Below are positions 35,733-44,126 of a stretch of 64,000 nt of DNA, one piece after another. Below the pieces are notes generated by a model. That model worked only from the letters and a program-made list of their open reading frames with translations, was not told where the DNA came from and did no database searches. Source of the DNA: Xylanibacter brevis ATCC 19188 (lineage in GTDB: Bacteria; Bacteroidota; Bacteroidia; Bacteroidales; Bacteroidaceae); NCBI RefSeq assembly GCF_000621725.1, contig NZ_JHXM01000008.1, forward strand, positions 107,087-171,086. Reading direction: 5' to 3'. A program made the translations under genes and the position numbers. How positions within the stretch are numbered: position 1 is the stretch's first letter; each line of letters starts with the position of its first letter.

Positions 35733-36341
35733 ATGAATCAACCATTATCCATTTTGCGTTCAGCCTTTCTGGCTGGACTTTGCATTTCAATAGGCTGCGT
35801 GGTCAACCTCCGAGTTGGGGGCGTTGCCGGTGCCGTACTTTTCTCTTTCGGTCTTCTTGCTGTGCTTCATTATCAGTTGAAACTTTATACTGGTACCGCT
35901 GGATTTGTGCGTGCTAAAGGCGACTGGGGCATGTTGGCGCAAGTGTTGATAGGTAATGTGTTGGCCTGCAGTCTGTGTTCGATGGTTTTTGCTTATGCTC
36001 AGCCAGACATATTGCCAGCTGCTGAAACGATTGTACTGTCACGCCTGAGCAAAGGACCTTTGGCCTGCTTCCTGCTAGCCATTGGTTGTGGTTTCATTAT
36101 GACAACTGCTGTTCAGTTTGGTAGAGGCGGCAAGTTCCTGCCTCTGTTGTTTGGTGTGCCGGTGTTTATCCTTTGTGGTTTCACCCATTCCATAGCAGAT
36201 GCCTTTTATTTTATGGCAACGCCACAGTTTATTGATGGCAATCTGCTCACCATCTATATAGGCGAAGTATTGGGTAATTTTGTTGGTTGTAACCTTTATC
36301 GATGGGTCATTAGCCCCGAAAACCAAGTTCAGGGGGCATAA
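35733..36341 (+). CDS. Formate/nitrite transporter family protein
   Basis: Inner-membrane pentameric anion channel family, 202 aa with six helices. It starts SILRSAFLAGLCISIGCVVNLRVGG and ends with GNLLTIYIGEVLGNFVGCNLYRW, matching the FNT fold, but is shorter than the usual 260-280 residues because the loops are compact. Formate is a plausible substrate in an anaerobe; this is inference. Confidence 0.82.
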   Translation: MNQPLSILRSAFLAGLCISIGCVVNLRVGGVAGAVLFSFGLLAVLHYQLKLYTGTAGFVRAKGDWGMLAQVLIGNVLACSLCSMVFAYAQPDILPAAETIVLSRLSKGPLACFLLAIGCGFIMTTAVQFGRGGKFLPLLFGVPVFILCGFTHSIADAFYFMATPQFIDGNLLTIYIGEVLGNFVGCNLYRWVISPENQVQGA

Positions 36342-36399
36342 AAAGAACTTTGGCAGCGAAAAAGTAGCAATTATATTTGTTGGAAAACAAAAAAATGAT

Positions 36400-36407
36400 T
36401 ACCTTTG
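36400..36407 (+). promoter_or_regulatory. Bacteroidetes promoter for tRNA-Thr/tRNA-Gly
   Basis: TACCTTTG with TTTG at 36376-36379, 20 bases apart; 24 bases before tRNA-Thr. Confidence 0.75.
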
Positions 36408-36431
36408 CAACTGCAAAATCAAAAGGAGCAG

Positions 36432-36507
<76 letters not shown>

Positions 36508-36568
36508 CTTTATTTTCATACATTTCATAAGCGGGACCTACAAGTCCCCTTTTTCTTTGAAATACGTT

Positions 36569-36641
36569 GCGGAATTAGCTCAGTTGGTAGAGCATTGGCT
36601 TCCCAAGCCGAGGGTCGCGGGTTCGAGTCCCGTATTCCGCT
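36569..36641 (+). tRNA. tRNA-Gly (anticodon CCC)
   Basis: 73 bases: acceptor GCGGAAT/ATTCCGC, anticodon stem TTGGC/GCCGA with loop TTCCCAA (anticodon CCC), T arm GGGTTCGAGTCCC. CCA not encoded. Confidence 0.95.
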
Positions 36642-36735
36642 CAAAGTCTTTTATGGCATAATCCTTTTTTATGCCGATATTTCATCACCTGCTAAACTTT
36701 CTTAACAATTTATTTGCATTATATATTTTTTTATG

Positions 36736-36743
36736 TATCTTTG
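36736..36743 (+). promoter_or_regulatory. Bacteroidetes -7 box for the AraC-type sensor gene
   Basis: TATCTTTG, 21 bases before ATG 36765. Confidence 0.6.
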
Positions 36744-36764
36744 CATCATCTATAATGTGATGAT

Positions 36765-39215
36765 ATGAAGCTACGAACCTTATTCTTGTTTCTGATACTA
36801 GTATTCCCGTTGTGTTCAAATGCAGCGGAAACTGATAGGCAATTTAAGTTTCTAAATGCTGCCAATGACTTGGCGGATAATAGCGCTCAAATAGTGGTCT
36901 GCACGAAAACAGGCCGAATGATCATTTCTACTCTGGGCAATCTGAACTTCTTTGATGGCGTAAGTTTCACGCATATTGACACCCGACCAGAGTTTCAATA
37001 TTTGTTGCCCGCATATCATGGAAATTGCCACCTATACTTTGACAACCGGCATCATGTCTGGTTGAAAAACAAAGGCGTGGTGACTTGTGTGGATATGATG
37101 CTGGAACACTTCATTGTGAATGTGGATAGTGTTATTCGCGAAATGGGATGCAGAGAGGCCGTGAATGACTTGTTCGTAGATACGCTGGGAGCGGTATGGA
37201 TGGTCACAGCGAAAGGTCTTTATTCTGTAGATGAACAGAAATATCATCGTCTCTACTCCAAGAAAAACCTTCAGGATCTGGATGTTATTGGAAATACGCT
37301 TCTGACATTCTTTGAAGATGGCGAGGTGGTAGGTCAAAGTTTAAAAACTGGCCGTTTGATGTTTAGAAAGAGAGCATACGACGGTGCTGATATAGATAAA
37401 TACACGAGAACGTCAGTACTCTTGAGATATGAGAATGGTTTCTTTCAGATACGTCAAGGAATAAAGGATGCTATCTTGCTCTATTTTGATGTGAAAGCCA
37501 GGAAGTGGACCACTTTAACAAAGATTTCTTATCATCTGAATAATTTTGCTCTGAAGGACGATAAACTCTATATCCCAAGTGATTATGGCTATTGGATCTA
37601 CGATATTGCAACGAAAAAGTTTGAGCAGGTAGAGAAGTTTACGCTGATGGATGGCTCATCGTTAGAAACAGACTGCAATATGCTTGCCTTCGATCGCCAG
37701 GGGGGAATGTGGATAGGAACAGAAAAAAGGGGTGTGCTCTATTCTGGTCCTATGGCATCACCTTTTCATATCTACCGTATGGAACAGCCCGAATGCATTC
37801 CATTTTTTAAGATTCTGGGACGAATACCGCAGCCAAACATAGAGTATCGTGGTATTGCCTCTAACTGCCTGTTCCGTGACAGTCGTGAGTGGCGATGGCA
37901 GGGAACCATGCGTGGTCTTTATCTATATCGCTCTGAGGATGAAAAACCAATCGTTTTTACCAAGCAAACTGGACTCCCCAATAATGTTGTTCATGCTGTT
38001 GTAGAAGACAAAAATCATAATATATGGGTTTCTACATCTGCAGGTATCGCTTGCATATTGATAGAGCAAGAAGAACCCGTATTTGTGAACAGTTTCACGG
38101 CTCTGGATAATATCCCCATCGAGTCCTTTAAAAATAATCGTGCACTTTCGTTGGACGATGGTACTATTATGATGGAAGGATTAGATCATATCGTGACGTT
38201 CCATCCAGACTCGTTTGGTGTCATCAACGACAGAAAGCCTCATAAGCTTTATCCAAAGATGACGCGATTGCAGGTGAATGGAAATATTGTTCTGCCAGGA
38301 GAGAAACTCGATGGCAACGTGGTGATAGATCAAGCCTTTACACGTGCTACGGATATCAGCCTGAATAGTGATCAGAACTCGCTATCCTTGACATTCTCGG
38401 CACTGAACTATTTCCGTCCTTTGCAGACTTATTATCGTGTAAGGGTGATTGGATTGGATAATCAAGGCGAGTGGCAGACATTCTGCTATAATGACGAACA
38501 TGAGCAGGTTGACATTCAGGGACGATTGCATCTGTCGTTGCTCGGACTGTTGCCTGGTGATTACACGCTGGAAGTTCAGGCTTCGATGTTTCCTGACCTA
38601 TGGGAAGGCGAACCTTTTAAATGGCAGATTCATGTCAACCAGCCTTGGTGGCAGACGCAGGCAGTGCACATACTTCTTGGCTTACTTGTTTTGACGTTGG
38701 TGATCTTTAATTTCATTATCTACAATAAGAATACGCGTCTGCGTGTACGTAGGGCTAATGCTGAAGGTGAGATGATTAGAAAGATATGCTCGTTTGTAGA
38801 GCGCTGTGATTCTTTCTCCACGGAGGTCCTAATGCCCACTCAAGAGGATTTGGCTGGTTACATGCGAAACGAAAGTGCCAAGTTGTCGCCAGAGTTTATT
38901 GCCGTCATGTTGAAGATCATTCCCTTTGTGCGTCAACAGGACAGACGTTCTCTTACGATGCAGAAACTGAGTCAGGCATGTGAGATTAGTGTGGTGAAAC
39001 TGTATGAGTTGATGTCAAGCGAACTCTATAAGAATCCACGAGAACTGGCTCGAGTCTTTCGTCTGCAGCGTGCTGCAAATTTGTTGCGCACCACCAATTT
39101 CTCAATAGAAAATATTGCCAAGGAGTGTGGGTTCTATACACCAAATTATTTCCTTGGAAATTTCTTCCATGAATTTAAGATGACGCCCAAAGAATATAGA
39201 GCTAAGAAGAATTAA
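36765..39215 (+). CDS. Membrane-bound sensor-regulator: periplasmic propeller, Y_Y_Y domain, TM helix and AraC-type HTH
   Basis: 816 aa. Signal peptide (to about 21), a periplasmic seven-bladed-propeller-like region with two-component-regulator-propeller repeats (for example FLDTLGAVWMVTAKGLYSVD-like and NHNIWVSTSAGIACI blades), a Y_Y_Y-type Ig domain (about 540-625), one TM helix (about 630-650, HILLGLLVLTLVIFNFIIY), a short linker, and a C-terminal HTH_18 (about 715-816; SIENIAKECGFYTPNYFLGNFF). Kinase, ATPase and receiver domains of classic HTCS proteins are absent: only about 70 residues separate TM and HTH. It is thus a one-piece membrane-tethered regulator (inference). Its target and ligand are not indicated by neighbours. 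Confidence 0.85.
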   Translation: MKLRTLFLFLILVFPLCSNAAETDRQFKFLNAANDLADNSAQIVVCTKTGRMIISTLGNLNFFDGVSFTHIDTRPEFQYLLPAYHGNCHLYFDNRHHVWLKNKGVVTCVDMMLEHFIVNVDSVIREMGCREAVNDLFVDTLGAVWMVTAKGLYSVDEQKYHRLYSKKNLQDLDVIGNTLLTFFEDGEVVGQSLKTGRLMFRKRAYDGADIDKYTRTSVLLRYENGFFQIRQGIKDAILLYFDVKARKWTTLTKISYHLNNFALKDDKLYIPSDYGYWIYDIATKKFEQVEKFTLMDGSSLETDCNMLAFDRQGGMWIGTEKRGVLYSGPMASPFHIYRMEQPECIPFFKILGRIPQPNIEYRGIASNCLFRDSREWRWQGTMRGLYLYRSEDEKPIVFTKQTGLPNNVVHAVVEDKNHNIWVSTSAGIACILIEQEEPVFVNSFTALDNIPIESFKNNRALSLDDGTIMMEGLDHIVTFHPDSFGVINDRKPHKLYPKMTRLQVNGNIVLPGEKLDGNVVIDQAFTRATDISLNSDQNSLSLTFSALNYFRPLQTYYRVRVIGLDNQGEWQTFCYNDEHEQVDIQGRLHLSLLGLLPGDYTLEVQASMFPDLWEGEPFKWQIHVNQPWWQTQAVHILLGLLVLTLVIFNFIIYNKNTRLRVRRANAEGEMIRKICSFVERCDSFSTEVLMPTQEDLAGYMRNESAKLSPEFIAVMLKIIPFVRQQDRRSLTMQKLSQACEISVVKLYELMSSELYKNPRELARVFRLQRAANLLRTTNFSIENIAKECGFYTPNYFLGNFFHEFKMTPKEYRAKKN

Positions 39216-40450
39216 AGTCGGAATGTCTTTTGTTGGTATCCGACGAGTCGCCAAACACGTTCGCCTGTGCCGCGATAATAGACAAAAGCTTGATAGGTGT
39301 TTTCTGTTTGAAAGAATGAACCTTCCTCAGGAACAAGATGAGTGGTGCCGTCCATGTCCTTCATCAGAAAGTGGTAGTTGTAGTATCCCAGCTTCTGCAT
39401 GATAGTGGCATGATAGGCTTTCTGTTGTTCATCGTAGTTCATGATATAATAATCCTTGTCTTCTGTTGTCCATCGTCCATCGACGATAATATGAGCATTG
39501 TCATAGGGACGTTCTGCTCTTAGGATGTAGTGTACAAAGACATATTCTGATGTTCGTGATGCTTCGTAGTTGTCGCTGTTACGTAGTAAAAAGGCACCGT
39601 TGGCATCTTCATCGTAGAGGTAGCTGGATTGCATGGAACAAGGAAAGGGAACAGCATGATAGGCCTCGTCGTCTTCGTCCCAGGTAATGGAGGCCAACCC
39701 CATAGTAATATGACTTGGGTCTAGAACCTCGAATTTATGGTATTCGTTGCCTGCTTCAAAAATGAGGTGGCGATTGTGCTCCCAGCGCAGACTTTTAGGT
39801 GTGATATAGTTGGGCGCAATATTTTCCTTCATATTGTCCTCACGTCCGTTTTGAAGAACAAAGGTTTGTAGTTGTTCATCAGGGCGAGTGACATTGATCG
39901 TGTTAAAGTTGATTGTCATGTTCACTTGCTGATGACTCTTGTTGAGGTCTATATCGGTATTTGTTGTTATGCCGAGGCCAATATTCATCAACGATTCAGA
40001 CACTCGAAACTCCACGATGGCAACTGTTTCGCCGTCTTGGTCTTCATCGTTAATGTATAGACGATAGTTTCCGCTCTGCTTGATGTTGCATTGAGAATTT
40101 GGGAACCTGTAGTTGTAGTGGGTGTAGAGTGTGCGGGTGTTGATGGAGTTCTCGTAGTCTTCAATCGGAGTGTCGTTGAATCCCACTAGCCAGTCGCTTT
40201 CAAAAATACCTTCTGCTGGTGTCCAGTCAGGATTGCATGGCTCCAGGTGGCAAACGTAACGGTGGTAGTTGTGTGAAAGTTCGTCGAAGCCTATCTGCAG
40301 ATAATCGTTGCTACCTAATTGAAGTACGGGTAGGGATGTGAAGTCATCATTGAGAACCACTTCGAGTGATTTGACATTTGGCGAGATGACTTGATGATGT
40401 GCGCTTGTCAAAATGGGAACAAGCATCAGCAGATAGAGTAGTCGCTTCAT
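39212..40450 (-). CDS. DUF5103 domain-containing protein
   Basis: 412-aa exported protein of a Bacteroidetes-specific family. Signal peptide MKRLLYLLMLVPILTSAHH, N-terminal DUF5103 domain with LGSNDYLQIGFDELSHNYHRYVCHLEPCNPDW, and a beta-rich C-terminal part ending in the YYRGTGERVWRLVGYQ segment typical of the family. Function unknown; no active-site motif seen. The stop overlaps the convergent sensor gene by 4 bases. Confidence 0.85.
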   Translation of the reverse strand: MKRLLYLLMLVPILTSAHHQVISPNVKSLEVVLNDDFTSLPVLQLGSNDYLQIGFDELSHNYHRYVCHLEPCNPDWTPAEGIFESDWLVGFNDTPIEDYENSINTRTLYTHYNYRFPNSQCNIKQSGNYRLYINDEDQDGETVAIVEFRVSESLMNIGLGITTNTDIDLNKSHQQVNMTINFNTINVTRPDEQLQTFVLQNGREDNMKENIAPNYITPKSLRWEHNRHLIFEAGNEYHKFEVLDPSHITMGLASITWDEDDEAYHAVPFPCSMQSSYLYDEDANGAFLLRNSDNYEASRTSEYVFVHYILRAERPYDNAHIIVDGRWTTEDKDYYIMNYDEQQKAYHATIMQKLGYYNYHFLMKDMDGTTHLVPEEGSFFQTENTYQAFVYYRGTGERVWRLVGYQQKTFRL

Positions 40451-40475
40451 AACTGTCTTTTTCTTAAAATGAAAA

Positions 40476-40511
40476 AAGGAAGTCTGCTAAAAGTAAACAG
40501 CAGACTTCCTT
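40476..40511 (-). terminator. Terminator after the GGGtGRT gene
   Basis: Perfect 12-base stem AGGAAGTCTGCT/AGCAGACTTCCT with a T run on the minus strand. Confidence 0.8.
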
Positions 40512-40530
40512 ATCGTAAATGATCTATTTT

Positions 40531-41544
40531 TTACTTCTTGTTCAGTGCGAGGTCGATCTCAACAGCGATAGATACGGTGGCACCTACCATGGGGTTGTTA
40601 CCAATACCCAGGAAGCCCATCATCTCTACGTGTGCAGGTACTGATGAAGAACCAGCAAACTGAGCATCAGAGTGCATACGACCCAGTGTGTCGGTCATAC
40701 CGTATGAAGCGGGACCTGCAGCCATGTTATCGGGGTGCAGAGTACGACCGGTACCACCACCTGAAGCTACTGAGAAGTAGGGCTTACCAGCGAGTACGCG
40801 CTCCTTCTTGTAGGTACCAGCTACGGGGTGCTGGAAACGGGTTGGGTTGGTTGAGTTACCAGTGATTGATACATCAACGTTCTCCTTCCACAGGATGGCT
40901 ACACCCTCACGAACATCGTCAGCACCATAGCACTTAACCTTGGCACGAGGACCATCAGAGTAAGCAACTTCCTTAACGACCTTAACCTCACCGGTGTAGT
41001 AGTCGAACTGAGTCTGTACGTATGTGAAACCGTTGATACGGCTGATGATCATAGCAGCGTCCTTACCAAGACCGTTCAAGATAACGCGAAGAGGCTTCTT
41101 ACGAACTTTGTTTGCCTTCTCTGCAATCTTGATGGCACCCTCGGCAGCAGCGAATGACTCGTGACCAGCCAAGAATGCGAAGCACTCAGTCTCCTCGCGG
41201 AGCAGACGGGCAGCCAGGTTACCGTGGCCCAAACCAACCTTACGGTCGTCGGCAACAGAACCGGGGATACAGAAGCTCTGCAGACCGATACCGATAGCCT
41301 CGGCAGCCTCGGCAGCGCTCTTTACACCCTTCTTGATAGCGATGGCAGCACCGCATACATATGCCCATTTTGCGTTCTCGAAGCAGATACGCTGGGTCTC
41401 TTCACACATCTGGTATGGATCAACGCCAGCCTTCTCGCAAATCTCGTTAGCCTCTTCAATGCTATTGATGCCGTTCTCCTTCAGAGCAGCCAGCACCTGG
41501 TTGATGCGACGCTCGTAGCTCTCGAATGATACTTTTCTAATCAT
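40531..41544 (-). CDS. GGGtGRT protein
   Basis: 337 aa, carrying the family-naming SGGGTGRTLHPDN motif near residue 255 and a long conserved C-terminal block (GMTDTLGRMHSDAQFAGSSS). The family has no established reaction; members are consistently paired with an Fe-S scaffold-like gene, as here with a 14-base gap. Codons are strongly biased, suggesting high expression. A metal- or Fe-S-linked role is inference from the pairing. Confidence 0.92.
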   Translation of the reverse strand: MIRKVSFESYERRINQVLAALKENGINSIEEANEICEKAGVDPYQMCEETQRICFENAKWAYVCGAAIAIKKGVKSAAEAAEAIGIGLQSFCIPGSVADDRKVGLGHGNLAARLLREETECFAFLAGHESFAAAEGAIKIAEKANKVRKKPLRVILNGLGKDAAMIISRINGFTYVQTQFDYYTGEVKVVKEVAYSDGPRAKVKCYGADDVREGVAILWKENVDVSITGNSTNPTRFQHPVAGTYKKERVLAGKPYFSVASGGGTGRTLHPDNMAAGPASYGMTDTLGRMHSDAQFAGSSSVPAHVEMMGFLGIGNNPMVGATVSIAVEIDLALNKK

Positions 41545-41558
41545 AATTTCTGTCCTCC

Positions 41559-42260
41559 TTACTCTTTACGTGGGTCAATAGCCTTAACAATTCCCTGCTC
41601 AGCAGTGGTACGACCATAAGAACCAGTGAACTTCTTCACAGCCTCGTTGGCGTCCATGCCGTCCTTGATGGCTTCCATCATCTTGCCCAGGTGTACGTAC
41701 TCGTAGCCACAAACCTGATTGTCCTTGTCCAGGAACTGCTTGGTGATGTAACCCTCGGTCAGCTCCAAGTAGCGTGTGCCCTTAGCAACTGTACCGTAGA
41801 GAGTACCTGTCTGTGAACGCAGACCCTTACCCAGGTCTTCCAGACCAGCACCAATAACCAGACCGCCCTCAGAGAAAGCACTCTGTGTGCGTCCGTATAC
41901 GATCTGCAGGAACAACTCGCGCATAGCGGTGTTGATAGCATCGCAAACGAGGTCGGTATTCAGAGCCTCGAGGATAGTCTTACCAGGCAGAATCTCAGAA
42001 GCCATAGCTGCAGAGTGAGTCATACCTGTGCAACCGATGGTCTCAACGAGAGCTTCCTGAATAACACCGTCCTTAACGTTCAGGCTCAGTTTGCAGGCAC
42101 CCTGCTGAGGAGCGCACCAGCCAATACCATGGGTATAGCCCGAAATGTCCTTGATCTCTTTGGCCTGAATCCACTTACCCTCTTCGGGGATGGGGGCAGG
42201 ACCGTGGTTGGGGCCTTTTGCCACAACGCACATGTTTTCAACTTCCTTAGAATAAATCAT
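41559..42260 (-). CDS. NifU-like iron-sulfur cluster assembly scaffold protein
   Basis: 233 aa. IscU/NifU N-terminal-type fold with VETIGCTGMTHSAAMASEILPG and an upstream Cys pair region (GIGWCAPQQGACKLS). Annotated family partner of GGGtGRT proteins. An internal Met (residue 10) is an alternative start. First gene of the two-gene operon, with a clear promoter at 42299-42306. Confidence 0.88.
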   Translation of the reverse strand: MIYSKEVENMCVVAKGPNHGPAPIPEEGKWIQAKEIKDISGYTHGIGWCAPQQGACKLSLNVKDGVIQEALVETIGCTGMTHSAAMASEILPGKTILEALNTDLVCDAINTAMRELFLQIVYGRTQSAFSEGGLVIGAGLEDLGKGLRSQTGTLYGTVAKGTRYLELTEGYITKQFLDKDNQVCGYEYVHLGKMMEAIKDGMDANEAVKKFTGSYGRTTAEQGIVKAIDPRKE

Positions 42261-42298
42261 TGTAACCTATTTTATAATAAAATATGTGTATCGTGCTG

Positions 42299-42306
42299 CA
42301 AAGGTA
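42299..42306 (-). promoter_or_regulatory. Bacteroidetes -7 box for the Fe-S scaffold/GGGtGRT operon
   Basis: TACCTTTG on the minus strand, 38 bases before ATG 42260; divergent from the recN promoter. Confidence 0.65.
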
Positions 42307-42403
42307 CTGATATTTTTTGAGATTACCTACATTTAGGTAGTTTTTTTATTGCCAAATTATCATAAAAACGGATAGCATTTGCTTATTACCAATAAAAAAG
42401 TAG

Positions 42404-42411
42404 TATCTTTG
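42404..42411 (+). promoter_or_regulatory. Bacteroidetes promoter for recN
   Basis: TATCTTTG with TTTG at 42378-42381; 22 bases before ATG 42434. Confidence 0.65.
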
Positions 42412-42433
42412 CAAAGCAAAATGAAAAAGTAAC

Positions 42434-44095
42434 ATGCTGAAACAGTTATACATAAAAAACTATGCGTTAATTGACCAACTTGACATTAACTTTGAGTCGG
42501 GCTTCTCGGTCATAACCGGTGAGACTGGTGCAGGTAAGAGTATTGTCCTGGGCGCCATCGGTCTTCTTCTTGGACAGCGTGCAGACTCAAAGTCTATCAA
42601 ACAAGGAGCCGAAAAATGTGTGATTGAAGCTCATTTCGATTTGTCTCGTTATCAGATGGAGGCTTTTTTCGAACAGAATGACATAGAATATGATGCTGAA
42701 GATACGATAGTTCGACGCGAACTGACAGCTGCCGGAAAAAGTCGTGCTTTCATTAATGACGAACCAGTGGCACTCTCCTTGATGAAGGAGTTGGGTGATC
42801 AACTCGTGGATGTGCATTCTCAGCATCAGAATTTGCTTTTGGGAAAACAGGATTTCCAACTTGAAGTGATTGATATTGTGGCAGATGATGAGGCACTTAT
42901 AGCTCATTATCGTGAAAGCTACGAGAAGATGCATGCAACCGAGCGTGAACTTGAAGATATGCGTCAGGAGATTGCGCGTAATCAACAACAGGTGGACTTT
43001 CTGCGTTTTCAGTTTAATGAACTTGATGCGGCCGGGCTCGTTGATGGTGAGCAAGATGAGTTGGAGCAGAAACAGGAGCGCATGACGCATGCTGAGGATA
43101 TTAAACAGGCTCTCTATGAGACGGATACCTTGTTGATGAATGAGGCTACAGGTGCTGTCGGTGCCTTGCGTAAGGCTGCGTCTTCTCTGCATTCCATAGA
43201 GCATGTGTTGCCGGAGTTAAAAGATTTGGCAGAGCGCTTAAATTCATGTTATATCGAAGCTAAAGATGTTGCATCGGATGTTAGTGGACAACTGGAGGAT
43301 GTGGATTTCGATCCTGCAGAACTCGATCAGGTAAACACACGATTGGACAAAATCTATGATTTGGAGAAGAAATATCGTGTGGAGACTATCGGCGAACTGA
43401 TCTCTCAGCGCGATAAGCTGAAATGTCAGCTGGATGCCATCGATAATAGTGATGATGCGCTGACTTCATTAGAACAACGCTTGCAGAAAGAGCGCAATGA
43501 CGCCACAGAAATTGCAGAGAAGTTGACTAAGAAACGTTTGGAGGCTTCTCATCTTATCTACAAAAAGATGATTGCAAGTTTGCAATTGTTGGGGATGCCG
43601 CGTGTCACGTTTCAAATTCAAATCGATAAGGCAGATTTGGGGCCAAAGGGTCAGGATCGTGTGGCATTTCTCTTTAGCGCCAACTCTTCAACACCTTTGT
43701 TGCCCATCGCGCAGGTTGCTTCAGGTGGTGAGATTGCCCGTGTGATGCTTTCGTTGAAGGCTATGATTAGTGGTGTGGTGAAATTGCCAACCATTATCTT
43801 TGATGAGGTGGATACGGGTGTTAGTGGAAAAATTGCGGAACAGATGGCACAAATAATGTCGGATATGGGACAGAATGGTCGTCAAGTTATCAGCATTACG
43901 CACTTGCCACAGATTGCAGCAAAAGGTTGTGCTCATTATAAGGTCTATAAGGAGGAAACCGACAGCGGCACAAAGAGTCACATGCAGCGTCTCACAAATG
44001 ATGAGCGTATTAATGAAATTGCTCAAATGCTTAGTGGTAGTGATATCAGTTCGGCAGCCATTGAAAATGCTCGTCAGCTACTGAAGATAAGTTAA
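42434..44095 (+). CDS. recN: DNA repair protein RecN
   Basis: SMC-like ATPase acting in double-strand break repair, 553 aa. Walker A GETGAGKSIVLGAI (about 30-43), long coiled coils (about 155-360), signature VASGGEIARVMLSLKA and Walker B PTIIFDEVDTGVSG. Followed after 31 bases by a protease-like/TPR gene. Confidence 0.96.
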   Translation: MLKQLYIKNYALIDQLDINFESGFSVITGETGAGKSIVLGAIGLLLGQRADSKSIKQGAEKCVIEAHFDLSRYQMEAFFEQNDIEYDAEDTIVRRELTAAGKSRAFINDEPVALSLMKELGDQLVDVHSQHQNLLLGKQDFQLEVIDIVADDEALIAHYRESYEKMHATERELEDMRQEIARNQQQVDFLRFQFNELDAAGLVDGEQDELEQKQERMTHAEDIKQALYETDTLLMNEATGAVGALRKAASSLHSIEHVLPELKDLAERLNSCYIEAKDVASDVSGQLEDVDFDPAELDQVNTRLDKIYDLEKKYRVETIGELISQRDKLKCQLDAIDNSDDALTSLEQRLQKERNDATEIAEKLTKKRLEASHLIYKKMIASLQLLGMPRVTFQIQIDKADLGPKGQDRVAFLFSANSSTPLLPIAQVASGGEIARVMLSLKAMISGVVKLPTIIFDEVDTGVSGKIAEQMAQIMSDMGQNGRQVISITHLPQIAAKGCAHYKVYKEETDSGTKSHMQRLTNDERINEIAQMLSGSDISSAAIENARQLLKIS

Positions 44096-44126
44096 ACTAA
44101 ATAATCATATATAAAGCACTTAAAAG

